Shown here piece after piece: positions 1 to 7,243 of a stretch of DNA of 64,000 bases (positions within the stretch are counted from its first letter, which is position 1; each line of letters begins with the position of its first letter). A program made the translations under genes and the position numbers. The notes beneath the pieces were generated by a model that saw only the letters and a program-made list of their open reading frames with translations, ran no database searches and was not told the DNA's origin. The DNA comes from Caldilineaceae bacterium (GTDB taxonomy: Bacteria; Chloroflexota; Anaerolineae; Caldilineales; Caldilineaceae), in contig JACKBA010000035.1 of the NCBI GenBank assembly GCA_020634815.1, positions 1 through 64,000 on the forward strand, given 5' to 3'.

Positions 1-1
1 C

Positions 2-85
2 ACCTTCTTCTTCGGTGCGCTGATGGCGGGCGTGGCGTTGATCTTGTTGCTGTGGCTGCGTGGTAAACCGCTGGCGGTGGCGTAG
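2..85 (+). CDS. C-terminal end of a membrane protein (5' part outside window)
   Basis: The first 84 bases read in frame 2 as a hydrophobic tail (TFFFGALMAGVALILLLWLR, then GKPLAVA) ending at TAG. It resembles the last transmembrane helix and short cytoplasmic tail of a multi-pass transporter. The start lies upstream of the window, so family assignment is not possible. It converges with the esterase gene on the other strand. Confidence 0.5.
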   Translation, partial: TFFFGALMAGVALILLLWLRGKPLAVA

Positions 86-178
86 GGATCGGTTCACGTT
101 TTGTAGTGATGGCTTATGAACGTTCACAAAATATCCCGGAATCGTACGGGCATGAAACTTCATGCCCAGGTGGCGATA

Positions 179-282
179 TATCGCCCGGTGGGCTTGGCAG
201 GCCAAGCCCCTACGCCATTGCCGAATCCTTTTCTCAACGTTCATTATCGCCCGGTGGGCTTGGCATGCCAAGCCTCTACGCC
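179..282. repeat. Two copies of a 38-bp palindromic repeat
   Basis: Copies at 179-216 and 245-282 differ at only a few positions. Each contains a near-palindromic core, GGCTTGGC-N2-GCCAAGCC, flanked by CGCCCGGTG and CTACGCCA. They lie in the intergenic space between the convergent partial membrane-protein gene and the esterase. A related unit (GGTGGGC, stem, GGCA, stem, GCCCTACC) occurs inside lhr at about 2845-2872, so this is a dispersed family. A stem-loop role, for example transcript-end protection, is possible but inferred. Confidence 0.8.
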
Positions 283-305
283 ACCGTCGAAGGAAGTATC
301 CGCCG

Positions 306-1157
306 TTACTTTCCCGCGCTTCCCAGCAGAAAGGCCAGAGGGATCTCCGCCCGCTCGCGCCACGACGCCTCGGAGTGCTCGGCGCCCTCGAACTTGAGCG
401 TCTCCCAATCCACGCCGCGCCGATAACCCGCCGCCGCCACGTGCCCATCCATGCGCGCCTGGTACGGCTCGTAGTGAGCGTCGAGCGTCTCGGTGCCGTA
501 GTCAAAATAGATGCGATGCGTACCGGGCGCGGGCAGCGCGTTCTCGAACCAGTCCACCAGCGGATCCTCGCCGATGGGCCAGTGCGTGGAGACGCACGCC
601 GCCGCGCCAAAGACCCGGGGATACTCGCACAGCGCATAGAGCGAGATGAGCCCGCCCATGCTCGACCCCATGACAGAGGTTGTGTTCCGCCCCGGCCGCG
701 TGCGGTAGGTGGCGTCGACGAAGGGCTTGAGTTCCTCCACCAGAAAGCGCAGATAGAGGTCGGAATAGGGCAACGCTCCATTCTCGGCGGCGAAGTGGCG
801 CGCCTGCTCGCGCAGCGCCGGCGTAGCCAGCGGCTTCTGCGGCATGTATTCGCTGCGCCGGCGCGCCGAGTTCCACGGCGCCACGACGATGGCGCCACCC
901 GTCTTGCCTGCATCGATCAGGCGGACAATCGCCTCGTCGATGCCCCAATCCACGCCGGCAAAGGCCAGCCCCGGCTCGAAGAGATTCTGCCCGTCGTGCA
1001 TGTAGATGACGGGGTAGCGGGTGTCATCGCCGTCGTCGTAGCCGGGCGGCAGCCAGATGTCCACCGGCCGCGGCTTGATGTTCTCTGACGGGAATGGCGC
1101 GTAGCGCAGCAACTGCCCGCCGCTGTACAATCCCTCGTCTGTTGCCTGCACTGTCAT
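306..1157 (-). CDS. Alpha/beta-hydrolase, putative esterase (esterase D / enterochelin-esterase-like)
   Basis: The 283-residue protein has the esterase fold of the PF00756 type. It shows an early strand-turn (PVIYMHDGQNLF near 49-60), the nucleophile elbow G-S-S-M-G at 164-168 with Ser166 as nucleophile, a candidate acid in the FDYGTETLD segment near 219-225, and His261 in EGAEHSEASW. No signal peptide is visible, so it is probably cytoplasmic. The ATG at 1157 lies one base after the lhr stop and is preceded by GGGAG inside the end of lhr, so the two genes are probably translated from one message. The substrate is unknown; carboxylic esters or siderophore esters are typical of the family. Confidence 0.85.
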   Translation of the reverse strand: MTVQATDEGLYSGGQLLRYAPFPSENIKPRPVDIWLPPGYDDGDDTRYPVIYMHDGQNLFEPGLAFAGVDWGIDEAIVRLIDAGKTGGAIVVAPWNSARRRSEYMPQKPLATPALREQARHFAAENGALPYSDLYLRFLVEELKPFVDATYRTRPGRNTTSVMGSSMGGLISLYALCEYPRVFGAAACVSTHWPIGEDPLVDWFENALPAPGTHRIYFDYGTETLDAHYEPYQARMDGHVAAAGYRRGVDWETLKFEGAEHSEASWRERAEIPLAFLLGSAGK

Positions 1158-1158
1158 G

Positions 1159-4100
1159 CTAACGCTCCCAACTCATGCCCGGATAGTCGCGGTGAAAGCC
1201 GGCCGCCTCCAGCAGCGGTTGTGCGCCGCTTTGCAGGATCGGCGTCCCGTTCCACACGGTCACCTGCACGCGGTGCTCGAAAGTCGCCGTGTGGGCCAGC
1301 CACGCTTCGACTGCTCGCCGCTGTAGATTGTCGCCCGCGCCGGCCATCGTCGTCAAACGGGCGCCTCCGTCCTCCACGAGCAGCACCGGCAGCCCGCGAT
1401 CGAGCACCAGCGCCGTCGACGGGATGCGTGCAAAGGCCAGCGCTTCGCCCGCCGCAGTCTGCGGGCCGTCCTCGCGCGCCGCGCCGTAGAGATTGGCCGG
1501 GTCGCACGCGTTGAGCACGACCAGCGGTTGCTCCGCCTCGGCCGGGTCCGGGTTGCTGGCCAGCGCCCGCAATTGCTCCACCACCTCCGGCAGGGCGAAC
1601 TGCACGCCGGCCAGCCCCTGCACAAAGAAGCCACGCCGCACCTCGCCGCGCATCTCCAGCCGTTGCAACTCGGCGTAGAGCAGCGGCCAACTCCACGCGC
1701 CAAACTCGTCGTCGAGGCTGGCGTGGGTGACGACGCCGTGGCGCGCCAGCAACTGCCGCGCCTGCACCGCCACCTGCTCGGCGGGCGGCAGCGCCTTGCC
1801 CAGCACGCCAAAGCGATGCACCGGCGCCCAGCGGCCCATCTGCACCACCGGCGCGGGCGCGCTCTGTTCCAGCCGCTGGCGGACGCGGCGTTTGGCGGCC
1901 TGCAACTCGCTGCGGCTGGGCCGGCGCACGCCGCCCATGCGCTCCTGGCGCGAGCCGAGCCGCTCGGCCAGTTCCGCCTCCAGCGAACTCAGCGGGCGGA
2001 CGGCGGACGGCGGACGTGGCGCGCCGTACTCCACGAGCTGGCGCAGCACGGCCAGCGCGTCGTTGGTCACCAGCCCGGCCATGACCAGTTCCAGCAGCGC
2101 CGCGTCGAGCGTGGCTTCGGCCAGGCCGGTGCCGGCGCGTAACTCGGCCGGGAAGAGCGCGCCCTCGCTCTTGAGAAAGGCGTAGACATGCTGCGCGTCC
2201 TCGCCCAGGAACGACAGGTCGGCGGGCGGCGCCTCCAGGAAGGTGCTGCCCTCGCCGCGGAAGAGGAAGCGGATGCGCCCGCGCCGCGGATCCGCGCCGC
2301 CGGAACCCACCCACACCAGCTCGCCGCTCTGGCAGAGCGCGGCCAGCTCCGCCGGGTCGTAGGCCGCCAGGCGCAGCGGCAGCACGTCGCGCTCCCAGAT
2401 ACGCCCGACGACGGGTGCGGCGCGCAACTGCTGGATCACCTGGCGCAGCGCACCGCCACCGCTGAGCCGCGTCTCCGGGTGTAGATGTTGCCAGCGCACC
2501 AGGAAATCGGCGTAGACGGTGAAGGGCACGGGACGCACCTCTTGGCGCAGGATGGTCAGCGTGCGCCGGTGCATCTGCTCCAACGTGCGCCGGTCGACGA
2601 ACTCGGCGGTCTCCTCCGCCGCACCGGGCGTGAAGCGGCCGTGAGCCAACTCGCGATTCGTCACCAGGTGGTCGAGCTCGGCCTGCAACCACTCTGCGGG
2701 GAAGTCATAGCGCGCGCGGATCGTCTCGACGGTGACGGGGCCGGCCTGGGCGAGATAGCGCAGCAGAATGGCGCGGCGGGCTTCGGAGTAAGAAGAATAG
2801 ACCGCGGATTTGGCGGATTGGGCGGATGCGCGCGGATTTTCTTTGGTGGGCGAGATGGCATCTCGCCCTACCTCCGTCGAACCGTAAGGCGAGGTGGCGC
2901 CTTGCTCGACGAAGGCGGCCTTGTACTCCGGCAGGTAGTCGGCGGCGACCCAGCGCGGGGCGAGGCCGCGGGCGGTGGGGATCTCCATCGGCTCGATGCG
3001 CCCGCTGCCGGCGAGCTTGCCGATCCAGCCCGACGGGTCCACGGTGCAGCGTTCGGCGATCTCCAGCGTGGCGAGGTCGCCCAGCGTCTGGAAGAGCAGC
3101 GCCAGTTCCTCCGCGGTGCGCGCATGCACGGCGGGCGCGACGTGTTGCAGCCGCTCGCGCACCTCGCTCACCGCCTCGGGACGCAGCAGGTCGGCCAGGT
3201 CCACGTCCTGGAGCAGGTCTTGCAGCAGCTCGCGGCTGACGGCCATCGTCTGCAACTGGCGCTCGGCCTTGGGCGCGTCCCACTCGTACATGAAGATGCT
3301 GATGAAGTCGTAGAGCAGGCTCTGCGCCACCGGCGATGGCGTCAGCGTCTCCACCGCGGTCACCTGGATTTCGCCGGCCTGGATGCGGCGCAGGATGCGC
3401 TCCAGGTTCGGCCAGTCCATGACCTCCTCCAGGCAGTCGCGGTAGGTCTCGGCGACGATGGGGAAATCCTCGAAGCGGCGCACCAGTTGCAGCAGATCCT
3501 TGGCGCGCAGCCGTTGCAGCCAGAAGGGCGTGCGCTTGCCGCGCTGGCCGGGCAGGAGCAGCGCCCGCGCCGCGTTCTGGCGAAACTGAGCGCCGAAGAC
3601 CGCCGAGTTGGGCAGCTCGGCCAGGATGCGCTCGCGCGCCTCGTCCGGCCCCACCGCGCTGAGCAAGTCCAGCGGGATGTCGGCCTCCGCCTCCGGGAAG
3701 CGGAAGAGGATGCCGTCGTCGTTGCTCTGCACCTCCACCTCGACGCCCGTGCGCTCGCGCAGCGCGCCGGCCAGCGCCAGCCCCCACAGCCCGTTGACCT
3801 TGCCGCCAAAGGGCGACTGGATCACCAGCCGCTGGTCGCCCAGCGCGTCCTCGAAGATCTCGACCAGGATGCTGCGGTCCGACGAAATGGCGCCGGCGTG
3901 GTCGAGCTGGCCTGCCACGTAGTCGACCACGTGCCAGGCCGACGCCGTGTCCAGCGCATAGTCGGCGCGCAGCCAGGCGAGCACCGCCTGCACGGCCGGT
4001 TCTTCCTCAGCCTGGCGGATGGCGCGGTAGTCGGCCAGATCCAGCGCGGCGCGCACCGCGTGCAGCCGCTCTGCCACGGCACGCCTGAACGCGCCGACGC

Positions 4101-6285
4101 GCTCGCCCAGCTCATAGGGGCGCCACGGAAAGTCGCCGCGCCAGAAGGGCATGCGCGGCGTCGCGCCCGGCGCATCGGCGACGATGACTTTGTCGTCGGT
4201 CAGCTCGATGACGCGCCAGACCTGCGAGCCGAGCAGCAGCGTGTCGCCGACGCGCGTCTCGTAGACGAACTCCTCGTCCAGCTCGCCGAGCTTGGTCTTG
4301 CCGTCGGCCAGGTAGGCGTTGAACGCGCCGCGGTCGGAGATGGTGCCGCCGTTGGTCAGCGCCAGCAGCCGCGACCCCGGCAGCGCGGCCAGCCGGTTGT
4401 TGACGCGATCCCACACCAGCCGCGGCCGCAGTTCGCGATGCGCCTGGCTGGGATAGCGCCCGGAAAGCATGTCGAGCACGGCGGTGTAGGCGCGCGGCGT
4501 CAACTCGCCATACGGGTAGGCGCCGCGGAGCAAGGCGTAGAGTTCATCGACCTCCCATTCCTCCACCGAGACCATAGCCACGATCTGCTGCGCCAAAATA
4601 TCGAGCGAGTTGCGCGGCGTGTGGATCGGCTCGACCTCGCCGCGCAACATGCCGCCGGCCACCGCCGCCGCCTCCATGATGTCCTCGCGATGCGTGGGGA
4701 AGATGCGCCCGCGGCTGGTCTGGCCGACGAGATGGCCGGCGCGGCCCACGCGCTGCAAGCCCTGCGCCACCGACTTGGGCGACTGCAACTGCACGACGAG
4801 ATCGACCGTGCCGATGTCGATGCCCAGTTCCAGCGACGAGGTGCCGATGAGCGCCGGCAGCGTGCCCGCCTTGAGCGCCTGCTCCAGCGCCAGCCGCGTC
4901 TCCTTGGACATGCTGCCGTGGTGGGCGCGGATGGGGTCGGCATGCGTCCCGCGCCCCGCGCCAAACATGCCCATGCCTTTGGGGACGCCGCCTTCGTAGA
5001 GGGAGGCGCCGCGGGAGGCGTCAAACGTCAAACGTGAATCGTCAAACGTCAAACGTGAGGCGTCAGGCGTGATGCGTGATTCGTGGTGCGTAATGCGTGA
5101 GTCGTCGGGAGTGATGCGTGATTCGTGATGCGTAATGTGTGAGGCGTCGGGCGTGACGTTTGGCTCGTGACTCGTGACGTCTGACGTTTGACGCATGACT
5201 CGTGACTCGTCATCCGCCCCTCGCCCCTCGCCCCTTGCCCCTCGCTCTTCATTAATCCAATCCGACGCCCGCTCCGCCAACCGCCGGTTGTTGACGAAGA
5301 TGAGCGTGGTGCGGTGCTCGTCGATGAGGTCGACGACGCGCGGCACGATGAGCGGCCAGATCGACTCGCCGCCGAGCGCGCGGAAGTCGTCGACAACGGT
5401 CTCCACCTGCACGTCGAGCTGCTTGCGATAGCCGGCATCGACGATGGTGACGGGGCGCTCGACCAGCGTGCGTTCTTCGCCCTCGCCCTGCCAGGCTGCG
5501 CCCCCCAGGTAGCGCGCCACTTCGTCCAGCGGGCGGATGGTGGCGGAGAGGCCGATGCGCTGGATGGGCTGGTTCGCCAGCGCCTGCAAGCGCTCCAGGC
5601 TCACGGCCAGGTGCACGCCGCGCTTGGAGCCGGCGAGGGTGTGGATCTCGTCGACGATGACCGTCTGCACCGTGCGGAACATCTCGCGCGCCGCCGGGCT
5701 GGTGAGCAGGATGTAGAGCGACTCCGGCGTGGTGATGAGGATGTGCGGCGGCTTGCGCAGCATGGCCTGGCGCTCGCGCGAGGGCGTGTCGCCCGACCGC
5801 ACCGCGACGCTGATGTCGGGCAGATCCTCGCCCATCGCCTGCGCCACACGCCGAATCCCCGCCAACGGCACGCGCAGGTTGCGCTCGATGTCGTTGTTGA
5901 GCGCCTTGAGCGGCGAGAGATAAATCAGTTGAAGCGAGGGGCGAGGGGCGAGGGGCGAGGGGCGGCGAGAGTTGCGAGTTGCGAGGGGCGAGGGGCGAGA
6001 CGTGACGGTGTCGCCATGATCCGATAAGCTCGCTGCCGAAGACGAGTGCGCATCGACGTCGCCCCTCGCCCCTCGCCCCTCCGAACTAAAGAGGCGATCG
6101 ATGCCCCACAAGAACGCCGACAACGTCTTGCCCGAGCCGGTGGGAGCGAGGATCAGCGTGTGGTCGCCGCGCTGGATGGCGGGCCAGCCTTGCTGCTGCG
6201 GCGGCGTGGGCTGGCCGAGCGTCTGCGTGAACCAGGCACGCGTGGCAGGCAGAAAAACGTCGAGCGGGCTGGACTGATCGGTCAT
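1159..6285 (-). CDS. lhr: Lhr-family large ATP-dependent helicase
   Basis: The 1708-residue superfamily 2 helicase matches the long Lhr type (E. coli Lhr is 1538 residues), a 3'-5' DNA/RNA-DNA helicase linked to DNA repair. Visible motifs are Walker A APTGSGKT (47-54), YLSPLKALNND, DEIH near 210, LSATIR, and QRVGRAGH near 510, followed by winged-helix and Lhr C-terminal regions. The ATG at 6285 is chosen over a longer upstream frame because GGAG precedes it by 8 bases and the upstream frame runs through non-coding repeat DNA. Three low-complexity in-frame insertions lie at residues about 67-118, 345-422 and 1135-1162, which explains the extra length. The esterase gene follows after one base. 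Confidence 0.93.
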   Translation of the reverse strand: MTDQSSPLDVFLPATRAWFTQTLGQPTPPQQQGWPAIQRGDHTLILAPTGSGKTLSAFLWGIDRLFSSEGRGARGDVDAHSSSAASLSDHGDTVTSRPSPLATRNSRRPSPLAPRPSLQLIYLSPLKALNNDIERNLRVPLAGIRRVAQAMGEDLPDISVAVRSGDTPSRERQAMLRKPPHILITTPESLYILLTSPAAREMFRTVQTVIVDEIHTLAGSKRGVHLAVSLERLQALANQPIQRIGLSATIRPLDEVARYLGGAAWQGEGEERTLVERPVTIVDAGYRKQLDVQVETVVDDFRALGGESIWPLIVPRVVDLIDEHRTTLIFVNNRRLAERASDWINEERGARGEGRGADDESRVMRQTSDVTSHEPNVTPDASHITHHESRITPDDSRITHHESRITPDASRLTFDDSRLTFDASRGASLYEGGVPKGMGMFGAGRGTHADPIRAHHGSMSKETRLALEQALKAGTLPALIGTSSLELGIDIGTVDLVVQLQSPKSVAQGLQRVGRAGHLVGQTSRGRIFPTHREDIMEAAAVAGGMLRGEVEPIHTPRNSLDILAQQIVAMVSVEEWEVDELYALLRGAYPYGELTPRAYTAVLDMLSGRYPSQAHRELRPRLVWDRVNNRLAALPGSRLLALTNGGTISDRGAFNAYLADGKTKLGELDEEFVYETRVGDTLLLGSQVWRVIELTDDKVIVADAPGATPRMPFWRGDFPWRPYELGERVGAFRRAVAERLHAVRAALDLADYRAIRQAEEEPAVQAVLAWLRADYALDTASAWHVVDYVAGQLDHAGAISSDRSILVEIFEDALGDQRLVIQSPFGGKVNGLWGLALAGALRERTGVEVEVQSNDDGILFRFPEAEADIPLDLLSAVGPDEARERILAELPNSAVFGAQFRQNAARALLLPGQRGKRTPFWLQRLRAKDLLQLVRRFEDFPIVAETYRDCLEEVMDWPNLERILRRIQAGEIQVTAVETLTPSPVAQSLLYDFISIFMYEWDAPKAERQLQTMAVSRELLQDLLQDVDLADLLRPEAVSEVRERLQHVAPAVHARTAEELALLFQTLGDLATLEIAERCTVDPSGWIGKLAGSGRIEPMEIPTARGLAPRWVAADYLPEYKAAFVEQGATSPYGSTEVGRDAISPTKENPRASAQSAKSAVYSSYSEARRAILLRYLAQAGPVTVETIRARYDFPAEWLQAELDHLVTNRELAHGRFTPGAAEETAEFVDRRTLEQMHRRTLTILRQEVRPVPFTVYADFLVRWQHLHPETRLSGGGALRQVIQQLRAAPVVGRIWERDVLPLRLAAYDPAELAALCQSGELVWVGSGGADPRRGRIRFLFRGEGSTFLEAPPADLSFLGEDAQHVYAFLKSEGALFPAELRAGTGLAEATLDAALLELVMAGLVTNDALAVLRQLVEYGAPRPPSAVRPLSSLEAELAERLGSRQERMGGVRRPSRSELQAAKRRVRQRLEQSAPAPVVQMGRWAPVHRFGVLGKALPPAEQVAVQARQLLARHGVVTHASLDDEFGAWSWPLLYAELQRLEMRGEVRRGFFVQGLAGVQFALPEVVEQLRALASNPDPAEAEQPLVVLNACDPANLYGAAREDGPQTAAGEALAFARIPSTALVLDRGLPVLLVEDGGARLTTMAGAGDNLQRRAVEAWLAHTATFEHRVQVTVWNGTPILQSGAQPLLEAAGFHRDYPGMSWER
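2801..2880. repeat. In-frame repeat insertion 3 in lhr (GCGGAT family plus palindromic family)
   Basis: This segment of lhr joins a run of GCGGATT-type units (ccgcggatttggcggatt) to a GGTGGGC palindromic unit with stems GGGCGAGA and TCTCGCCC. The first part resembles the inverted repeat at 20090-20179. The second resembles the intergenic repeats at 179-282. It is translated as a Ser/Ala/Pro-rich linker and keeps the frame open. Confidence 0.7.
5017..5248. repeat. In-frame repeat insertion 2 in lhr (GCGTGAT/CAAACGTGA family)
   Basis: Degenerate 7-10 bp units such as GTCAAACGTGA, GTGATGCGTGA and CCCCTCGCC are repeated over about 230 bases. On the lhr strand they encode a linker made of repeated SRIT, HHES and TPDAS-like residues between the LAERASDW segment and HHGSMSKETR. 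Related DNA appears in intergenic sequence at 40096-40139, so the repeat is not specific to lhr. Confidence 0.8.
5934..6083. repeat. In-frame repeat insertion 1 in lhr (GAGGGGCGAGG family)
   Basis: Two clusters of GAGGGGCGAG-type units (about 5934-6000, and the inverted cluster about 6060-6083) flank a short unique segment. On the lhr strand this gives a Ser/Pro/Arg-rich linker between the Walker A region and LIYLSPLKALNND, motifs that are close together in typical Lhr proteins. Confidence 0.75.
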
Positions 6286-6321
6286 CGGTCGGGCTCCATG
6301 CGAACATATGTGCGCATCGCT

Positions 6322-6327
6322 AGTATA
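6322..6327 (-). promoter_or_regulatory. Candidate -10 element of lhr
   Basis: On the minus strand TGG-TATACT forms an extended -10, 36 bases before the lhr ATG. The leader in between contains ACATATGTGC at 6304-6313, which matches 10 of 14 bases of the outer palindrome type in the upstream array. Confidence 0.45.
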
Positions 6328-6408
6328 CCACAGGTCGCCGGCGGCGCCGTCAAGGCAATGACCACGCATTTCTCGGCCAAAAGCGGCGATCCGGCCATTT
6401 TCATCGAG

Positions 6409-6881
6409 CGTACCGAGGCCACGACCGAGCGCGCCGAGGCCAAGACCGAGCAAACCTTGCACATATGTGCATGACCGAGGCCAAGACCGAGCGCACCGTG
6501 AATATATATTCATGACCGAGGCCAGGACCGAGCGCACCGAAGCCGCGACCGAGCGCACCGTGAATATATATTCATGACCGAGGCGAAGACCGAGCGCGCC
6601 GTGAATATATATTCATGACCGAGGCGAAGACCGAGCGCGCCGAGGCCGCGACCGAGCGCACCGTGAATATATATTCATGACCGAGGCGAAGACCGAGCGT
6701 ACCGAGGCCGCGACCGAGCGCGCCGTGAATATAAATTCATGACCAAGGCCAAGACCGAGCGTACCGAGGCCGCGACCGAGCGCGCCGTGAATATATATTC
6801 ATGACCAAGGCCAAGACCGAGCGTACCGAGGCCGCGACCAAGCAAACCTTGCACATATGTGCATGACCGAGGCCGCGACCG
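6409..6881. repeat. Array of eight 14-bp palindromes separated by ACCGAG modules
   Basis: Palindromes start at 6458, 6499, 6561, 6602, 6664, 6726, 6788 and 6850. The first and last are TGCACATATGTGCA. The six inner ones are TGAATATATATTCA (the one at 6726 has one change). Spacings are 41 or 62 bases, built from 21-base GC-rich modules containing two ACCGAG half-units. The steps of 21, 41 and 62 are close to whole helical turns, so the palindromes would lie on one face of the DNA. The spacing is 2 modulo 3, so the array is not a coding repeat. It sits in the 960-bp intergenic region upstream of lhr. Its function is unknown; a multi-site operator or nucleoprotein assembly site is the simplest reading. 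Confidence 0.85.
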
Positions 6882-7211
6882 AGCGAACCAAAGCGATGAT
6901 GGACTGTCCCGCGCGCACGATCGACAGTCTCGCGCACATTTGGCCGCGCCCGCGACGAAGATCGACCTGCCGCAGTTCACCAGCGACATACCGTGCAAAA
7001 ATGCACACGCTCGACGCTACAATCGGCAAGGCCTGGACTCTGATCGGCAAGTGCGACGCGCGGCGCGACGCGCCCTCACTCTCGATCAACGCGCCTGGCG
7101 CCATCGCCGGCAAGGCGAGGCGCAAGAACGACGATTGTCCCGCCGCGCCAGCCCACAGCAGCCTTTGGTAGGTAGTCTTGATACCGATTCGGCCAACTCG
7201 GCCCAGGGAGC
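6882..7211. other. Non-coding remainder of the lhr upstream region
   Basis: No convincing gene is seen here. One 14-base inverted repeat, GTGCA-AAAA-TGCAC at 6993-7006, resembles the outer TGCAC type of the adjacent palindrome array but has a different centre. Open frames through this stretch have no recognisable protein features. Confidence 0.5.
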
Positions 7212-7241
7212 CGCCGTCAGCCGGGTGCAGGGTTGACGGCG
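7212..7241 (-). terminator. Possible terminator hairpin of the signalling operon
   Basis: An 8-bp stem CGCCGTCA/TGACGGCG (7212-7219 with 7234-7241) lies directly after the hybrid kinase stop. No clear T-run follows, so this is tentative. Confidence 0.35.
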
Positions 7242-7243
7242 CG

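Noticed and set aside
2485..5037. 850-codon open frame on the plus strand opposite lhr
   Set aside because: It is an antisense shadow of GC-rich lhr codons. Its product is Arg/Gln/Leu-rich without motifs, and lhr explains the whole region.
6409..6881. CRISPR-like array
   Set aside because: The intervals between palindromes are themselves near-identical ACCGAG modules rather than unique spacers, and no cas gene is nearby.
6675..7125. Short ORFs across the palindrome array on both strands
   Set aside because: The repeat period is 2 modulo 3, so frames shift at each unit, and the products are simply translated repeats.
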